This document shows, in pieces, positions 48,912-59,200 of a stretch of 64,000 bases of DNA. Position 1 is the first letter of the stretch, and every line of letters begins with the position of its first letter. The notes beneath the pieces are model-generated. The model was not told the DNA's origin. It made no database searches and saw nothing but the letters and a program-made list of their open reading frames with translations. The stretch is from CAWBJP01 sp044867425 (lineage in GTDB: Bacteria > Actinomycetota > Acidimicrobiia > IMCC26256 > BP-133), in NCBI GenBank assembly GCA_044867425.1, contig JBIOUX010000035.1, forward strand, positions 1 to 64,000, written 5' to 3'. The translations under genes and the position numbers were made by a program.

Positions 48912-50657
48912 TCACAACGCCGCCGCCACCACCTCCCACGCCCGGCGGTGGCGCTCCACGTTGACGCTCCGGTCACCGGTGGCCACCACGATCACGTGCA
49001 CGCCGCCGGCCACCAGAGCCTTCTCCAGGGCGGGGATGACGTCGCCGGCGCGGTCCACGCGCTCGGCCGGAAGGCCATAGGAACGGGCCACGCTCACCAG
49101 GTCGAGGCCGTGAGGGGTTCCGAAGAGGGCCTCGAAGTCGTCCGGGCCAACCGCCGGCGCCGACGCCTGGGGCAGGAAGGAGAAGATCCCGCCGCCGTCG
49201 TTGTCCACCACCACGAGGACGGCGTCGAGCCCGGCGCGGGCGGCGAAGGTGAGACCGGCGGCGTCATGGAGGAAGGCCAGGTCGCCCAGGAGCCCGACCA
49301 CCGGGGCTCCGGCCCCGCGGGCGCCGGCGGCCACCCCCAGGACGGTGGAGGTGAACCCGTCGATGCCGTTGACGCCCCGATTGGCCAGCACCCGCAGGCC
49401 GGGCCGGGGCCGGGCAAAGGCCTCCAGGTCGCGGACGGGCATGCTGGAGGCCACCACCAGGGTGGCACCGGCGGGGAGGCCGTCACAGACGTCACGGGCC
49501 ACGCGACCCTCGAAGGGTTCGCCGGAGGCGTCGAGAAAGGCGTCGAGCGCGCCGCGGGCGGCGGACTCGGCCTCCCGCCAACCGGCGAGCCAGGCCTGTG
49601 ACCGCGGCGCCGGCGAGGACGTTTCGCCCAGTCGCTCGATCAGGCCGTCGAGCACCCGCGCCGGATCGGCGGCCAGGCGCCACGCCGCCGAACGGCCGGG
49701 GTCGAGCCAGGCGGCGTCGGGATCGACCAGGACCTGGGGGACGGCGGAGTCGAGCCAGGCGCCGGCGGCCTTGGACGTCAGAGCGGCCCCGAGGCGCAGC
49801 ACCAGGTCGGGCCGGTGGGTGCCGGCGAAGCCGGGGACCCGCAGCAACGCCTCGTAGGTCGAGATGGTGGTCGCACCCGGCTGGCGCAGGCCGGACAGCG
49901 GGTCGGCCAGGACGGGCCAGCCGGCGGCGCCGGCAAAGCGATCGACCACGTCGAAGGCACAGCCCGCCCCCCATCCGGCCACCACCACGCCCCGCTCGGC
50001 CGCCTCGACGGCGCCCGCCAGCCGGTTCAGCTCGTCCTCTGCCAGCGTCAAGACGCCGGGGATGCTGGCCGTCCACGGCCGGTCCCCGGTCCGGCCGGGA
50101 ACCTCGGGGATCTCGTCCCCGCTCGGCACCAGCGGCTCCCGGAAGGCGAGGTTCAGGTGCACGGGGCCGGCCGGTGGGCCCGCCGCCTCGGAGAAGGCCC
50201 GGGCGGCCAGGGGCCGCCAGGCGCCAATGGCCGCCGGGTGATCCTCGGGGCAGAGATCTCCGAAGTAGCGGACAGCCGGGCCGTAGAGGTTGACCTGGTC
50301 GGTGGTCTGGGGGGCGCCGGTGTGGCGCAGCTCCGGCGGCCGGTCGGCCGTGCACACCAGGAGGGGCACCCGGGCGTGGTGGGCTTCCAGGACGGCGCCG
50401 TGAAGGTGGGCGGCGGCCGTCCCCGAGGTGCACAGCACCGCCGCCGGGCGGCCCGAGGCCTTGCCCACCCCGAGGGCGAAGAAGGCCGCCGAGCGCTCGT
50501 CGAGGAACACGTGGACCCGCACCCGCGGGTCGGCGGCCAGGGCCAGGGCCATGGGCGTGGACCGGGACCCGGGCGCCACCGCCGCCTCGGTCAGCCCGGC
50601 CCGGGCCCACTCGTCGACCAAGGCCCGGGCGAAGGCGGTGTTCACGTCGCGGCTCAT
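48912..50657 (-). CDS. menD: 2-succinyl-5-enolpyruvyl-6-hydroxy-3-cyclohexene-1-carboxylate synthase
   Basis: The 581-residue ThDP enzyme adds a succinyl semialdehyde unit to isochorismate in menaquinone synthesis. Family features are AVAPGSRSTPMALALAADPR, FLDERSAAFFALGVGKASGR, AVLCTSGTAAAHLHGAVLEA and DRPPELRHTGAPQTTDQVNL. The ThDP-binding region has GLLGDLAFLHDAAGL and VVDNDGGGIFSFLPQA. The length is normal. It starts 14 bases from the divergent menH gene, so expression is likely coordinated. A GAATTTC/GAAATTC hairpin (48858-48875) lies beyond its stop. Confidence 0.95.
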   Translation of the reverse strand: MSRDVNTAFARALVDEWARAGLTEAAVAPGSRSTPMALALAADPRVRVHVFLDERSAAFFALGVGKASGRPAAVLCTSGTAAAHLHGAVLEAHHARVPLLVCTADRPPELRHTGAPQTTDQVNLYGPAVRYFGDLCPEDHPAAIGAWRPLAARAFSEAAGPPAGPVHLNLAFREPLVPSGDEIPEVPGRTGDRPWTASIPGVLTLAEDELNRLAGAVEAAERGVVVAGWGAGCAFDVVDRFAGAAGWPVLADPLSGLRQPGATTISTYEALLRVPGFAGTHRPDLVLRLGAALTSKAAGAWLDSAVPQVLVDPDAAWLDPGRSAAWRLAADPARVLDGLIERLGETSSPAPRSQAWLAGWREAESAARGALDAFLDASGEPFEGRVARDVCDGLPAGATLVVASSMPVRDLEAFARPRPGLRVLANRGVNGIDGFTSTVLGVAAGARGAGAPVVGLLGDLAFLHDAAGLTFAARAGLDAVLVVVDNDGGGIFSFLPQASAPAVGPDDFEALFGTPHGLDLVSVARSYGLPAERVDRAGDVIPALEKALVAGGVHVIVVATGDRSVNVERHRRAWEVVAAAL

Positions 50658-50671
50658 GACAGGATCGCCGG

Positions 50672-51397
50672 GTGCGAGTCGTGCTGCTCCACGGGTTCAC
50701 GCAGGGTCCCGGGTCCTGGTCTTCGCTCGCCGCCCGGCTCGGCGAGGGCCACGACGTGGTCACCCCCGCCCTGCCCGGCCACGGGGGCGCCGGCGCCGTC
50801 ACGGGAAGCTTCGAGGAGGAGGCGGTGGCCCTGGCCCAGTCGGTGGGCCCGCCGCCGGCGGTGTGGGTGGGCTATTCCCTGGGCGGCCGGCTGGCCTTGC
50901 GGATCGCGCTCGAACGCCCGGACCTGGTGGAGAGGCTCGTGCTGCTCGGCGCCACGGCCGGCCTGGCCGACCCGGCCGAGCGGGAGGCCCGCCGCCGGCG
51001 GGACGAGACCCTGGCCTCGGGCCTGGAGCGCAAGGGCCTGGACCGGTTCCTCGACGGCTGGCTGGCCCAACCCCTCTTCAAGAGCCTTCCTCCCGAGGCC
51101 GCGGGCCTGGAGGAACGCCGGACCAACACCGTGGAGGGCCTGGCCTCGGTGCTGCGCCGGCTGGGGACGGGCGCCCAGGAGCCGGTGTGGGACCGCCTTC
51201 ATGAGCTGCGCATGCCGGTGCTGATCATGGCCGGCGAGCACGACAGCACCTTCGTGGCGCTCGCCTTCCACCTGGCCGCCGCCATCGGCGGGGAGGGCGA
51301 GGCGGGGCTGTCCTTCGTCCCCGGCGCCGGCCATGCCGCCCACCTGGAACGTCCCGACGCCTTCGCCCACATCCTGGAACGGTTCCTCGACCGCTGA
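50672..51397 (+). CDS. menH: MenH-type alpha/beta hydrolase (SHCHC synthase)
   Basis: The protein has 241 residues from the GTG at 50672. It has the alpha/beta-hydrolase pattern VVLLHGFTQGPGSWSSLAAR, the nucleophile elbow VWVGYSLGGRLALRIALERP, the acid in VLIMAGEHDSTFVALA, and the His in VPGAGHAAHLERPDAF. Its place between menD and menC supports the pyruvate-eliminating step after MenD. The start is only 14 bases from the divergent menD start, implying a leaderless or nearly leaderless transcript. Confidence 0.87.
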   Translation: MRVVLLHGFTQGPGSWSSLAARLGEGHDVVTPALPGHGGAGAVTGSFEEEAVALAQSVGPPPAVWVGYSLGGRLALRIALERPDLVERLVLLGATAGLADPAEREARRRRDETLASGLERKGLDRFLDGWLAQPLFKSLPPEAAGLEERRTNTVEGLASVLRRLGTGAQEPVWDRLHELRMPVLIMAGEHDSTFVALAFHLAAAIGGEGEAGLSFVPGAGHAAHLERPDAFAHILERFLDR

Positions 51398-51402
51398 GCG
51401 GA

Positions 51403-52347
51403 TCACGGCCCGTCCTCCCCCGGGACGTCCTCGCCGGCCGGGGTGTCGGGGTCATCCGACAACGGGGCGCCGTAGCGGGCGAGCAGCTCGGGGTCGGGCA
51501 CCGGGCGGCGGACGTCGAGCATCCCGTCGACGGGGACGAGGGGGTCCGCCACCACGTCGGCGGCCAGCAGCACGGCGGTACCCAGCCCGCAGGCGAAGGG
51601 CAGTTCGGGAAGGCAGGCGGCCAGCGCCACCCCGGCGGCCAGACCCACCGACGTCTCGTACAGCGAGGACACGATGGCGGGCACGCCCGCCGCCTCGGCG
51701 AGGGCCAGCGCCGGCCGCACGCCGCCCAGGGGTTGGGTCTTGACCACCAGGGCGTCGGCGGCGGCCAGCCGGCGCAGCCGGGAGGCGTCCTCGATGGTCC
51801 GCACCGCCTCGTCGGCGGCGAGGGGCACGGGCACGAGGCGCCGGAGCCGGGCCAGGTCCTCCAGGGTCTCCACCGGCTGCTCGGCCAGCTCGATGTCGTA
51901 CTTGGCGAAGCGGAACAGGGCGACGACGGCCTCGTCCAGTCCCCAGAAGGCGTTGGCGTCGATGCGGATGCGCCCGGCGGGCCCGAGGGCGTCACGCACG
52001 GCCGCCACCCGGTCCAGGTCGGCGCCGGCCGGATCGGCGCCCACCTTGACCTTGACCGTCCCGACCCCCGCCGCCCGGGCCTCGGCGGCGAGCAGGCCCG
52101 CCTTCCGCGCCGGTACCGCCGGCACCAGGGCGTTGACCGGGATCTGTCGCCGCACCGGTGCCGGCCAGGGCTCGGAGCACGCCTCCTGGCAGGCGGCCCA
52201 GCAGTCGACGGGGTCCGACGGATAGCCGGGCAGAGGCGACCACTCCCCCCACCCGGCGGGGCCTTCGACCAGGAGGGCGTCGCGGCGCGTGCGCCCGGCC
52301 AGCGGCGTGCGCAGCGGCAGCCGGACGGCGAAGGCCCGGCGGGTCAT
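51403..52347 (-). CDS. menC: o-succinylbenzoate synthase
   Basis: The protein has 314 residues from the ATG at 52347, overlapping the menA stop by 4 bases (ATGA). It is an enolase-superfamily enzyme: TVKVKVGADPAGADLDRVAA (catalytic Lys pair), RIRIDANAFWGLDEAV (metal-binding Asp), IELAEQPVETLEDLARL (Glu), PLAADEAVRTIEDASRL (Asp) and ALVVKTQPLGGVRPALALAE (Lys). It dehydrates SHCHC to o-succinylbenzoate. The longer upstream frame is a shadow of menA. Confidence 0.92.
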   Translation of the reverse strand: MTRRAFAVRLPLRTPLAGRTRRDALLVEGPAGWGEWSPLPGYPSDPVDCWAACQEACSEPWPAPVRRQIPVNALVPAVPARKAGLLAAEARAAGVGTVKVKVGADPAGADLDRVAAVRDALGPAGRIRIDANAFWGLDEAVVALFRFAKYDIELAEQPVETLEDLARLRRLVPVPLAADEAVRTIEDASRLRRLAAADALVVKTQPLGGVRPALALAEAAGVPAIVSSLYETSVGLAAGVALAACLPELPFACGLGTAVLLAADVVADPLVPVDGMLDVRRPVPDPELLARYGAPLSDDPDTPAGEDVPGEDGP

Positions 52348-53204
52348 GACATCCACAGGCCGGCGGCCAGCAGGGCCGAGGTGACGAGCTGGAGGCGGGC
52401 GGTGCCCACCAGGACGGCCACCAGGGACGGCGGGTCGCGCCGGGTGGCGACGATCCGCAACGGGGGCAGGGCAAGGGGGACGGCCAGCAGCGCCAGCCCC
52501 GCCGGCGGACGGGCCACCGCCAACCCGGCCACGGCGGCGAAGGCACCGAGGACGCAGGCCCGGTACAGGGTCCGGGTCCTGGCCGGCCCCAGGCGGACGG
52601 CCAGGGTGCGCTTGCCCGCGTCGGCGTCGGTGTCGATGTCCCGCAGGTTGTTGGCCACCAGGATGGCGCAGGCCAGCAGCCCCACCGGCAGGGCCGCCAC
52701 CAGGGCGACGGTGGGGAGGCGCTCCAGGTGGACGTAGGCGGATCCGGCAGTGGCCACGAATCCGAAGAAGACGAGGACGGCCGCCTCCCCGAATCCCGAA
52801 TACCCGTAAGGCCGGGGCCCGCCGGTGTAGAGGACGGCGGCGGCGATGCAGGCGGCCCCGACCAGGATGAGGCGCAGGTCCACCGCCACCGCCAGGGCGA
52901 GCCCGGCGCCGGCCGCCACCAGGAAGGCGATCCCGGCGGCCGTCCGCACCGCCTCGGGGGCGACCACCCCGGAGGCCGTCAACCGCACGGGCCCCTGGCG
53001 ACGGGCGTCGGTGCCCCGGCGGCCATCGGAGTAGTCGTTGGCGTAGTTGACCCCGACCTGGAGGGCGACGGCGACAACCAGCGCGGCCCCCGCCCGCCAC
53101 GCCCGAAGCGGACCCTCGGAGGCGGCGGCGGCCGTGCCCACCAGCACCGGGGACACCGAAGCAGGCAGGGTGCGGGGCCGGGCGCCGGCCACCCAGGGGT
53201 TCAC
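52344..53204 (-). CDS. menA: 1,4-dihydroxy-2-naphthoate polyprenyltransferase
   Basis: The protein has 286 residues from the GTG at 53204, four bases after the menB stop. This UbiA-family membrane enzyme has about eight helices. The first Asp-rich motif is NYANDYSDGRRGTDARRQGP, and the second is NNLRDIDTDADAGKRTLAVR, which bind the prenyl diphosphate via magnesium. It attaches the polyprenyl chain in menaquinone synthesis. It lies between menB and menC in one leftward operon. Confidence 0.93.
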   Translation of the reverse strand: MNPWVAGARPRTLPASVSPVLVGTAAAASEGPLRAWRAGAALVVAVALQVGVNYANDYSDGRRGTDARRQGPVRLTASGVVAPEAVRTAAGIAFLVAAGAGLALAVAVDLRLILVGAACIAAAVLYTGGPRPYGYSGFGEAAVLVFFGFVATAGSAYVHLERLPTVALVAALPVGLLACAILVANNLRDIDTDADAGKRTLAVRLGPARTRTLYRACVLGAFAAVAGLAVARPPAGLALLAVPLALPPLRIVATRRDPPSLVAVLVGTARLQLVTSALLAAGLWMS

Positions 53205-53208
53205 TCGC

Positions 53209-54046
53209 CTAGGGCCGGTGGGGGAACTTCCCGAAGTCGGGCGGCCGCTTCTCCACATAGGCGTCGCGCCCCTCCTGGGCCTCCTCGCTCATGTAGTAGA
53301 GCAAGGTGGCGTCGCCGGCCAGTTGCTGGATCCCGGCCAGGCCGTCGGTGTCGGCGTTGAAGGCGGCCTTGAGCAGGCGCAGCGCCAGCGGGCTCTTGGC
53401 CAGCATCTTGCGGCACCAGGCGACCGTCTCCGCCTCCAGGGACTCGAGGGGCACGACCTTGTTGACCAGGCCCATGCGCTCGGCTTCCTCGGCGTCGTAC
53501 TGGTCGCACAGGTACCAGATCTCCCGGGCCTTCTTGTGGCCCACCATGCGGGCCAGGAGGCCGGCCCCGTACCCGCCGTCGAAGGAACCGACCTTGGGCC
53601 CCGTCTGGCCGAAGCGGGCGTTGTCGGCGCAGATGGTGAGGTCGCACACCACATGGAGGACGTGGCCGCCGCCGATGGCGTAGCCCGCCACCATGGCCAC
53701 CACCGGCTTGGGCAGCCGGCGGATCTGCACCTGGAGATCGAGCACGTTGAGGCGCCCCACGCCGTCGTCGCCGACGTAGCCGTCGTCGCCCCGGATGCGC
53801 TGGTCGCCGCCGGAGCAGAAGGCGTCGGGCCCCCTCGCCCGTCAGGATGATCACGCCCACGCTGCGGTCGTTGCGGGCCCGCTCGAAGGCGTCGGAGAGC
53901 TCGAAGAGGGTCTGGGGCCGGAAGGCGTTGCGGACCTCGGGCCGGCAGATGGTGAGCTTGGCGATGCCCTCGGCCGTCTCGTAGCGGATGTCGGTGTAGT
54001 CCCCGTCCGGCTTCCAGTCGGGGATGGCGGCGGTGCTATCGATCAT
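53209..54046 (-). pseudogene. menB: 1,4-dihydroxy-2-naphthoyl-CoA synthase with a single-base frameshift
   Basis: The N-terminal part from the ATG at 54046 (MIDSTAAIPDWKPDGDYTDI to GVIILTGEGA) and the C-terminal part, open to 53209 (CSGGDQRIRG, VVAMVAGYAIGGGHVLHVVC, GQTGPKVGSFDGGYGAGL, EKRPPDFGKFPHRP), are in different frames. Removing one base from the C5 run at 53830-53834 restores GEGPDAFCSGGDQ, the MenB consensus. All other family blocks are intact and the rest of the operon looks functional. A sequencing or assembly error in the homopolymer is therefore as likely as a true mutation. Confidence 0.9.
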
Positions 54047-54152
54047 GGGTGTCATCACTCCCAGAGCGTTCGCTACCAGCATCACACGGTAGCTGTCCGG
54101 GGCCAGAAATTCGAAGGCGGACGATGGGCGATCCTCCCTAGGGTGACCGGCC

Positions 54153-55955
54153 ATGACCACGAGGCTCGCCTTTCCCATCAGCGTCGTCCTGGCCGCCCTG
54201 CTGGTCCTGGTCGCCTTGACCACTCAGGTCGGTTCGGATGACCGCTCCTCCGTCGACGCCGCCGTCACCAAGCTTCACGCCATCTTCGACGGCGAGCAGG
54301 AACGGCTCATGAAGGCCTACCCGACGTGGGCCTCCAGCCTCGGGGACCATCGCTACGACGACCGCTGGGACGACCTGAGCCCGGCCGCCATCGAGCGGAA
54401 CCATCGGTCCAACATCGACGCCCTGGAGAAGCTCGAGGCCATCGACCGGTCCGTCCTGCCCGTCGACGAGCAGTTGAACTACGACCTGTTCCGCAGCCAG
54501 TACCGGGATTTCGTCGAGGAGCACCGCTTCCGCTCGTTCCTGATGCCTCTCGACCAGAACGGCGGCATCCAGACCGAGGACGAGCTGCGCGACAGCCTCC
54601 GGTTCGAGACCGAGGCGGACTACCGGAACTGGGTCGTCCGGCTCCAGACCTTCGGCCCGCACATGGACCAGACCATCGCCCTGCTGGCCCAGGGGATTAC
54701 CGAGGGCCGGACCCAGCCCCGGGTGATCATGGAGCGCATCCCGGCCCAGATCGCGGCCCAGGTGGTGGACGACCCCGAGCGGAGCCCATTCTGGATCCCC
54801 TTCCAGGAGATGGCCTCCGGCTTGGCTCCGGACACCCAGGAGCGGCTCCGGGCCGATGCCCGCCGCGCCATCACCGAGGTGGTGGTCCCCGCCTACCGTC
54901 GCCTCCAGGCCTTCTTCTCCGAGCGCTACCTCCCCGCCGCCCGCACCTCCGTCGGGGCCTGGGCCCTGCCCGAGGGCGACGCCTACTACGCCTTCAAGGT
55001 CCGCACCGAGACAACGACCGACAGGAGTCCCGAGGAGATCCACCAGCTCGGCCTGGCCGAGGTGGCCCGCATCAAGGCGGAGATGCAACAGGTCATCGAC
55101 GAGGTCGGCTTCACCGGGAGCTACGCCGAGTTCCTCGAGTTCCTGCGAACCGACCCCCGCTTCTACTACGGGGACCGGGAGGAGCTCCTCGCCTCCTACC
55201 AGGCCATCACCAAGCGGATCGACCCGGAGCTCACCCGGCTCTTCGGGAAGCTGCCCCGCCTCCCCTACGGGGTGAAGCCCGTCCCCGACATCGCCGCCCC
55301 CGACACCCACACGGCGTACTACAACGAGGGCACGGCCGACGGCACCCGGGCCGGTGCCGTCTACGTGAATCTCTACAAGCCCGAGGTGCGGCCCAAGTAC
55401 GAGATGGAAGCGCTCATGGCCCACGAGGGGGTGCCGGGGCACCATCTGCAGATCTCCCTGGCCCTGGAGCAGGGCGACGTCCCCTGGTTCCGCCGCCACG
55501 CCCACTACACCGGCTTCGTCGAGGGCTGGGGCCTCTACAGCGAGAGCCTCGGCTCTGAGCTCGGACTCTACCGGGACCCCTACAGCCACTTCGGCCAGCT
55601 CACCTACGAGATGTGGCGGGCCATCCGGCTGGTGGTCGATACCGGGCTACACGCCAAGCACTGGACCCGGGACCAGGCCATCGCCTTCTTCCGGGACCAC
55701 GCGGGCAAGGCCGAACACGACATCACGAACGAGGTCGACCGCTACATCGGCTGGCCGGGCCAGGCCCTGGCCTACAAGATCGGCCAGCTCAAGATCACCG
55801 AGCTGCGCCGGCGGGCCGAGGAGCGCCTCGGCGACCGCTTCGACATCCGCGCCTTCCACGACACGGTGCTCGGCTCCGGGGCGGTGCCTCTCGACATCCT
55901 GGAGCGCAACGTCGACGCCTGGATCGAACAGCAGCTCGCCGCCAAGAAGCCATAA
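54153..55955 (+). CDS. DUF885 family metallopeptidase-like exported protein
   Basis: The 600-residue protein has an N-terminal signal or anchor (LAFPISVVLAALLVLVALTT). The DUF885 pattern includes HRYDDRWDDLSPAAIERNHR, HMDQTIALLAQGITEGRTQP, TAYYNEGTADGTRAGAVYVN, the zinc motif ALMAHEGVPGHHLQISLALE and GFVEGWGLYSESLGSELGLY. HEGxPGHH plus a downstream Glu is the metal-binding set of this family. It is probably a zinc peptidase acting outside the cytoplasm. The substrate is unknown. It is divergent from menB. Confidence 0.88.
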   Translation: MTTRLAFPISVVLAALLVLVALTTQVGSDDRSSVDAAVTKLHAIFDGEQERLMKAYPTWASSLGDHRYDDRWDDLSPAAIERNHRSNIDALEKLEAIDRSVLPVDEQLNYDLFRSQYRDFVEEHRFRSFLMPLDQNGGIQTEDELRDSLRFETEADYRNWVVRLQTFGPHMDQTIALLAQGITEGRTQPRVIMERIPAQIAAQVVDDPERSPFWIPFQEMASGLAPDTQERLRADARRAITEVVVPAYRRLQAFFSERYLPAARTSVGAWALPEGDAYYAFKVRTETTTDRSPEEIHQLGLAEVARIKAEMQQVIDEVGFTGSYAEFLEFLRTDPRFYYGDREELLASYQAITKRIDPELTRLFGKLPRLPYGVKPVPDIAAPDTHTAYYNEGTADGTRAGAVYVNLYKPEVRPKYEMEALMAHEGVPGHHLQISLALEQGDVPWFRRHAHYTGFVEGWGLYSESLGSELGLYRDPYSHFGQLTYEMWRAIRLVVDTGLHAKHWTRDQAIAFFRDHAGKAEHDITNEVDRYIGWPGQALAYKIGQLKITELRRRAEERLGDRFDIRAFHDTVLGSGAVPLDILERNVDAWIEQQLAAKKP

Positions 55956-56020
55956 CTGTCGCACCCGCGGTTTATGATCTCTCTGAAACGAACGCATGTT
56001 CGATGAGAAGGGAGATCGTC

Positions 56021-56257
56021 GTGACCTGGATCCTGACCGGAGCCACCGTGATGATGTTGAGCGTGATCGCCGTGGCCTACCGGCGTGCCGACCGGGAGCG
56101 GTGCCAGGCCGCCCACCCCACCGCCCTGCGCCTCGCCTACCCGCTCCTGGTGGCGGCCAACGGCGACACCCCCGTGGCCGCCGCACCCTGTCCGCCCCGC
56201 CGGGAACGCCACCTGGTGGTGGTCTGCACCGACGGCAAGGAGATCACCCGGCGATGA
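56021..56257 (+). CDS. small single-pass membrane protein
   Basis: The protein has 78 residues from the GTG at 56021, which has GAAGGGAG six bases upstream; an ATG at 56003 is in frame. The N-terminal helix TWILTGATVMMLSVIAVAYR is followed by a basic, Cys-containing tail (RCQAAHP, APCPPRRERHLVVVC). There is no recognised family. The last 14 bases overlap the convergent cyclase-ATPase gene. Confidence 0.55.
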   Translation: MTWILTGATVMMLSVIAVAYRRADRERCQAAHPTALRLAYPLLVAANGDTPVAAAPCPPRRERHLVVVCTDGKEITRR

Positions 56258-59200
56258 GGGCCTCCACCCGCCTCTCGATGGCACCCAGGCCGAGAGCCCG
56301 GGCCGTCCCCAGGCTCTGCTCCAGCATCGCCGCCGCTCGCCCGGCGTCCTCCGGCCGGCCCTGGCGCACCAGGACCCGGGCGCACTCCAACTGGGAGCGG
56401 GCCAGCCACACCGGGGCCGGGAGGCGCTCCTCGGTGCGCATCGCCTCCTCGAAGTGCGCTCTCGCCGCCTCGAGACGGCCCTCGGTGGCGGCCAGCAGGC
56501 CGAGGTAGTGGTCGATGGGCCCGGTGGTGGCGGCGCCGTTGGTGGCGAGCAGACCGGCGTAGGGGGCGAGCCCTTCGTAGAGAGTCCCGGCCCGCTCGGC
56601 GTCGTCGAGGAGGAACGCCACCTCCGCCAGGATCGTCGCCCCGAACATCCAGGCGAAGGGCAGCGCGAAACCAGTGGCGGCGAGCTCGTCGAAGAAGACC
56701 CGGGCTTCCTCGAGACGGCCGAGTTCGCACAGCGTCAGGCAGTAGGCGGCCAGGGGCAGCGGCGACCGCCGCGGGCGGCGCATCGCCCGGCTGAAGAACT
56801 CCAGGGTCTCCCCCAGCCGGCCCTGGTCGTATCGGAGCCAGAACAGCTGGATGCCGAAGAAGCTGAAGGCGTCGGGCTGGCCTGACGCCTGGTTCAGGGC
56901 GAAGGCTTCGTAGGCCAGGGCCTCGGATTCCTCCAACCGACCTTGGATCCGGCTGAGGTGCGAACGTCCAGCCGTGGCGATGAAACGCAGGAACGGCTCA
57001 CGAACGTCGTCGGCCATCCTGGTCGAGCTGGCGATCAGCGCTTCGGCGACGTCCAGATCCCCAGCCATGACCGCGGTCATGAACCCCCACGTGGGGGCCC
57101 AGAAGGCCAGGGCCGGGTCGCCGAGCTGCTCGGCCACCGCGCCGAGCTCCGCCGTGTGGGCCCGCAGGGCGCCAACATCGAGCGACGTGAAGATGGGGAC
57201 GTAGCCCCGCACGAGGGCATCCGCCAAGGTCGGGAGATCGCCCAGTCGCCGGGCCATGTCCAGCCCGGCCGTGGCCAGCTGCAAGCGGCGCTCCGGCTCC
57301 GTGGCGAAGACCAGCTCGGACGCCAGGGTGACCAGCAGCCGGGCCCGGGTGGCGGAGTCACCCGGGCCCAGGGCGTCGAGTGCAGCCTCGACGACCTGCA
57401 CCCGCTCGTCGTCCACCTCGTTGAGGAGGCTGAAGAACGCCCGGTGGTTCGCCAGGGCGGCGCGTCCCAGGCGCTCAGCGTCACCGAGGCCCTGGGCCCG
57501 GCGGGCGGCCTCCAGCAGTGTCCGGCGATGGTCGGCATCGCCCGCCCGGCGCTGGGCCTCGCCCAGGGAGATCAGCAAGTCGCACCGCAAGGCCTCGTCC
57601 GCCTCGCCCTCGGAAGACGCCAGCAGGTCGAGGGCGTGGCGGTAGTAGTCGAGTGCCTCTTCAAAAGCCAGACCGGCGCCCGCCCGGTCCCCGGCCCGCC
57701 GGGCGTAGTCCACAGCCCGCACCACCTCGCCGAGGCTGGCCGCCTCGCTGAAGTGGCGGGCGAGCTCACTGACGTGGGTGTCGGCGTCGGGTCGGGCCTC
57801 GAGGATCTCCCCGATCCGGCGGTGCAGGCGCAGGCGCCGGGTGCTGGGCATGTCCTCGTAGAGGGCGGAGCGGACGAGGGCGTGGGCGAAGGCGTAGTGC
57901 TCGGCCCGCCCGCTGGTGGCCGCCACCAGGCGCGCCTCCTCCGCCTCTTCCAGCGAGTCGAGCACCGCGTCCCGGTTCACGTCACCCACCGCGGCCAGGA
58001 GCCCGACATCGAACTCGCGCCCGATGACCGCGGCCAGGGAGAGCACCTCGTTGGCCGACGGGGGTAGCTGGGCCAGGCGCCGGCCCACGATCTCCCGGAC
58101 CCCTTCGGGGATGCCGAGCTCACCCAGCGGGCGGGCGGTGATCCAGCGCTGCTCCCGGCGGATGACGGCGCCCGTTTCGGCCAGGTGGCGGAGCAGCTCG
58201 CCCACGAAGAACGGGTTGCCGTCCGTCTCGCTGTGGACGGCGCGGGCGAAGGCCATGTCCTCGGGTTCGAGAGGATGACCGGCGGCCGCCTCGATGAGGG
58301 CCGTGGTCTCGCCCTCATCCAGTCCCTTGAGCGACATGCGCTCGACGTCGGGTTCGCGCCGGAGGTCGGCCACGGTCTGGGCCAGCGCCGAGCCACGGGG
58401 CACGTCGGTCTCGCGGTAGGTGGCCACCACCAGGAGCCGGTCCGCCTCCCCGGACCGCATGAGGTGGCGCAAGAGGAGCAACGTCGGTTTCCCCGCCCAG
58501 TGCAGGTCGTCGAGCAGCAGCAGGACGGGCGCCGAGCGCGCCATCCCGGACAGGAAGTCGCGTACCGCCTCCAGCAACCGGTAGCGCTCCGTCTCGGGCT
58601 CCGCCCGTAGCGGCTCGGCGAGCTCCGGCATCCGGGATGGCAGCCCCGGCACCAGGCGGGCCACCTCGCCGCCCAGCGGGCCCAGCTGGTCCCGCAGGTC
58701 GGCCGGCGGGCAGGCGGCCACGTAGCGTCCCAGCGCCTCGGCGAAAGGCTGGTAGGGCAGGCCGGGCTCCTCCTCGCAGCGCCCGTAGAGCACCACCCCG
58801 CCCTCGGGGTGAACGAGGTGTGCCAGTTGCGCCATGAGTCGGGTCTTGCCGATACCCGGCTCTCCAGCCACCAGGACGAGGGCCCGCCGGCCGATGATGG
58901 CGTTCTTCCACGCGCCGGTCAGGCGATTCAGCTCGGTGCGCCGGCCCACGAAGCGGAAGGCGGCGGCCCGTTCGATCCCGGCCGGGAGGGGGATGGAGAG
59001 GCCGATCTCGGGAGCCCAGTCGACTTCGTAGGCCCCGACCTCGCCAGGGAGGCCCTTCAGCTCCAGGTTGCCGACGCCCGAGAATCGGTAGCCGGACTGG
59101 CCGCCGACCAGCAGGCGCACCACCGGGCTGACCAGGATCTGCCCGCCCTGTGCGGCGTGGCACAAGCGGGAGGCCTCCACCACCGGGAGGCCGAAGCAGT

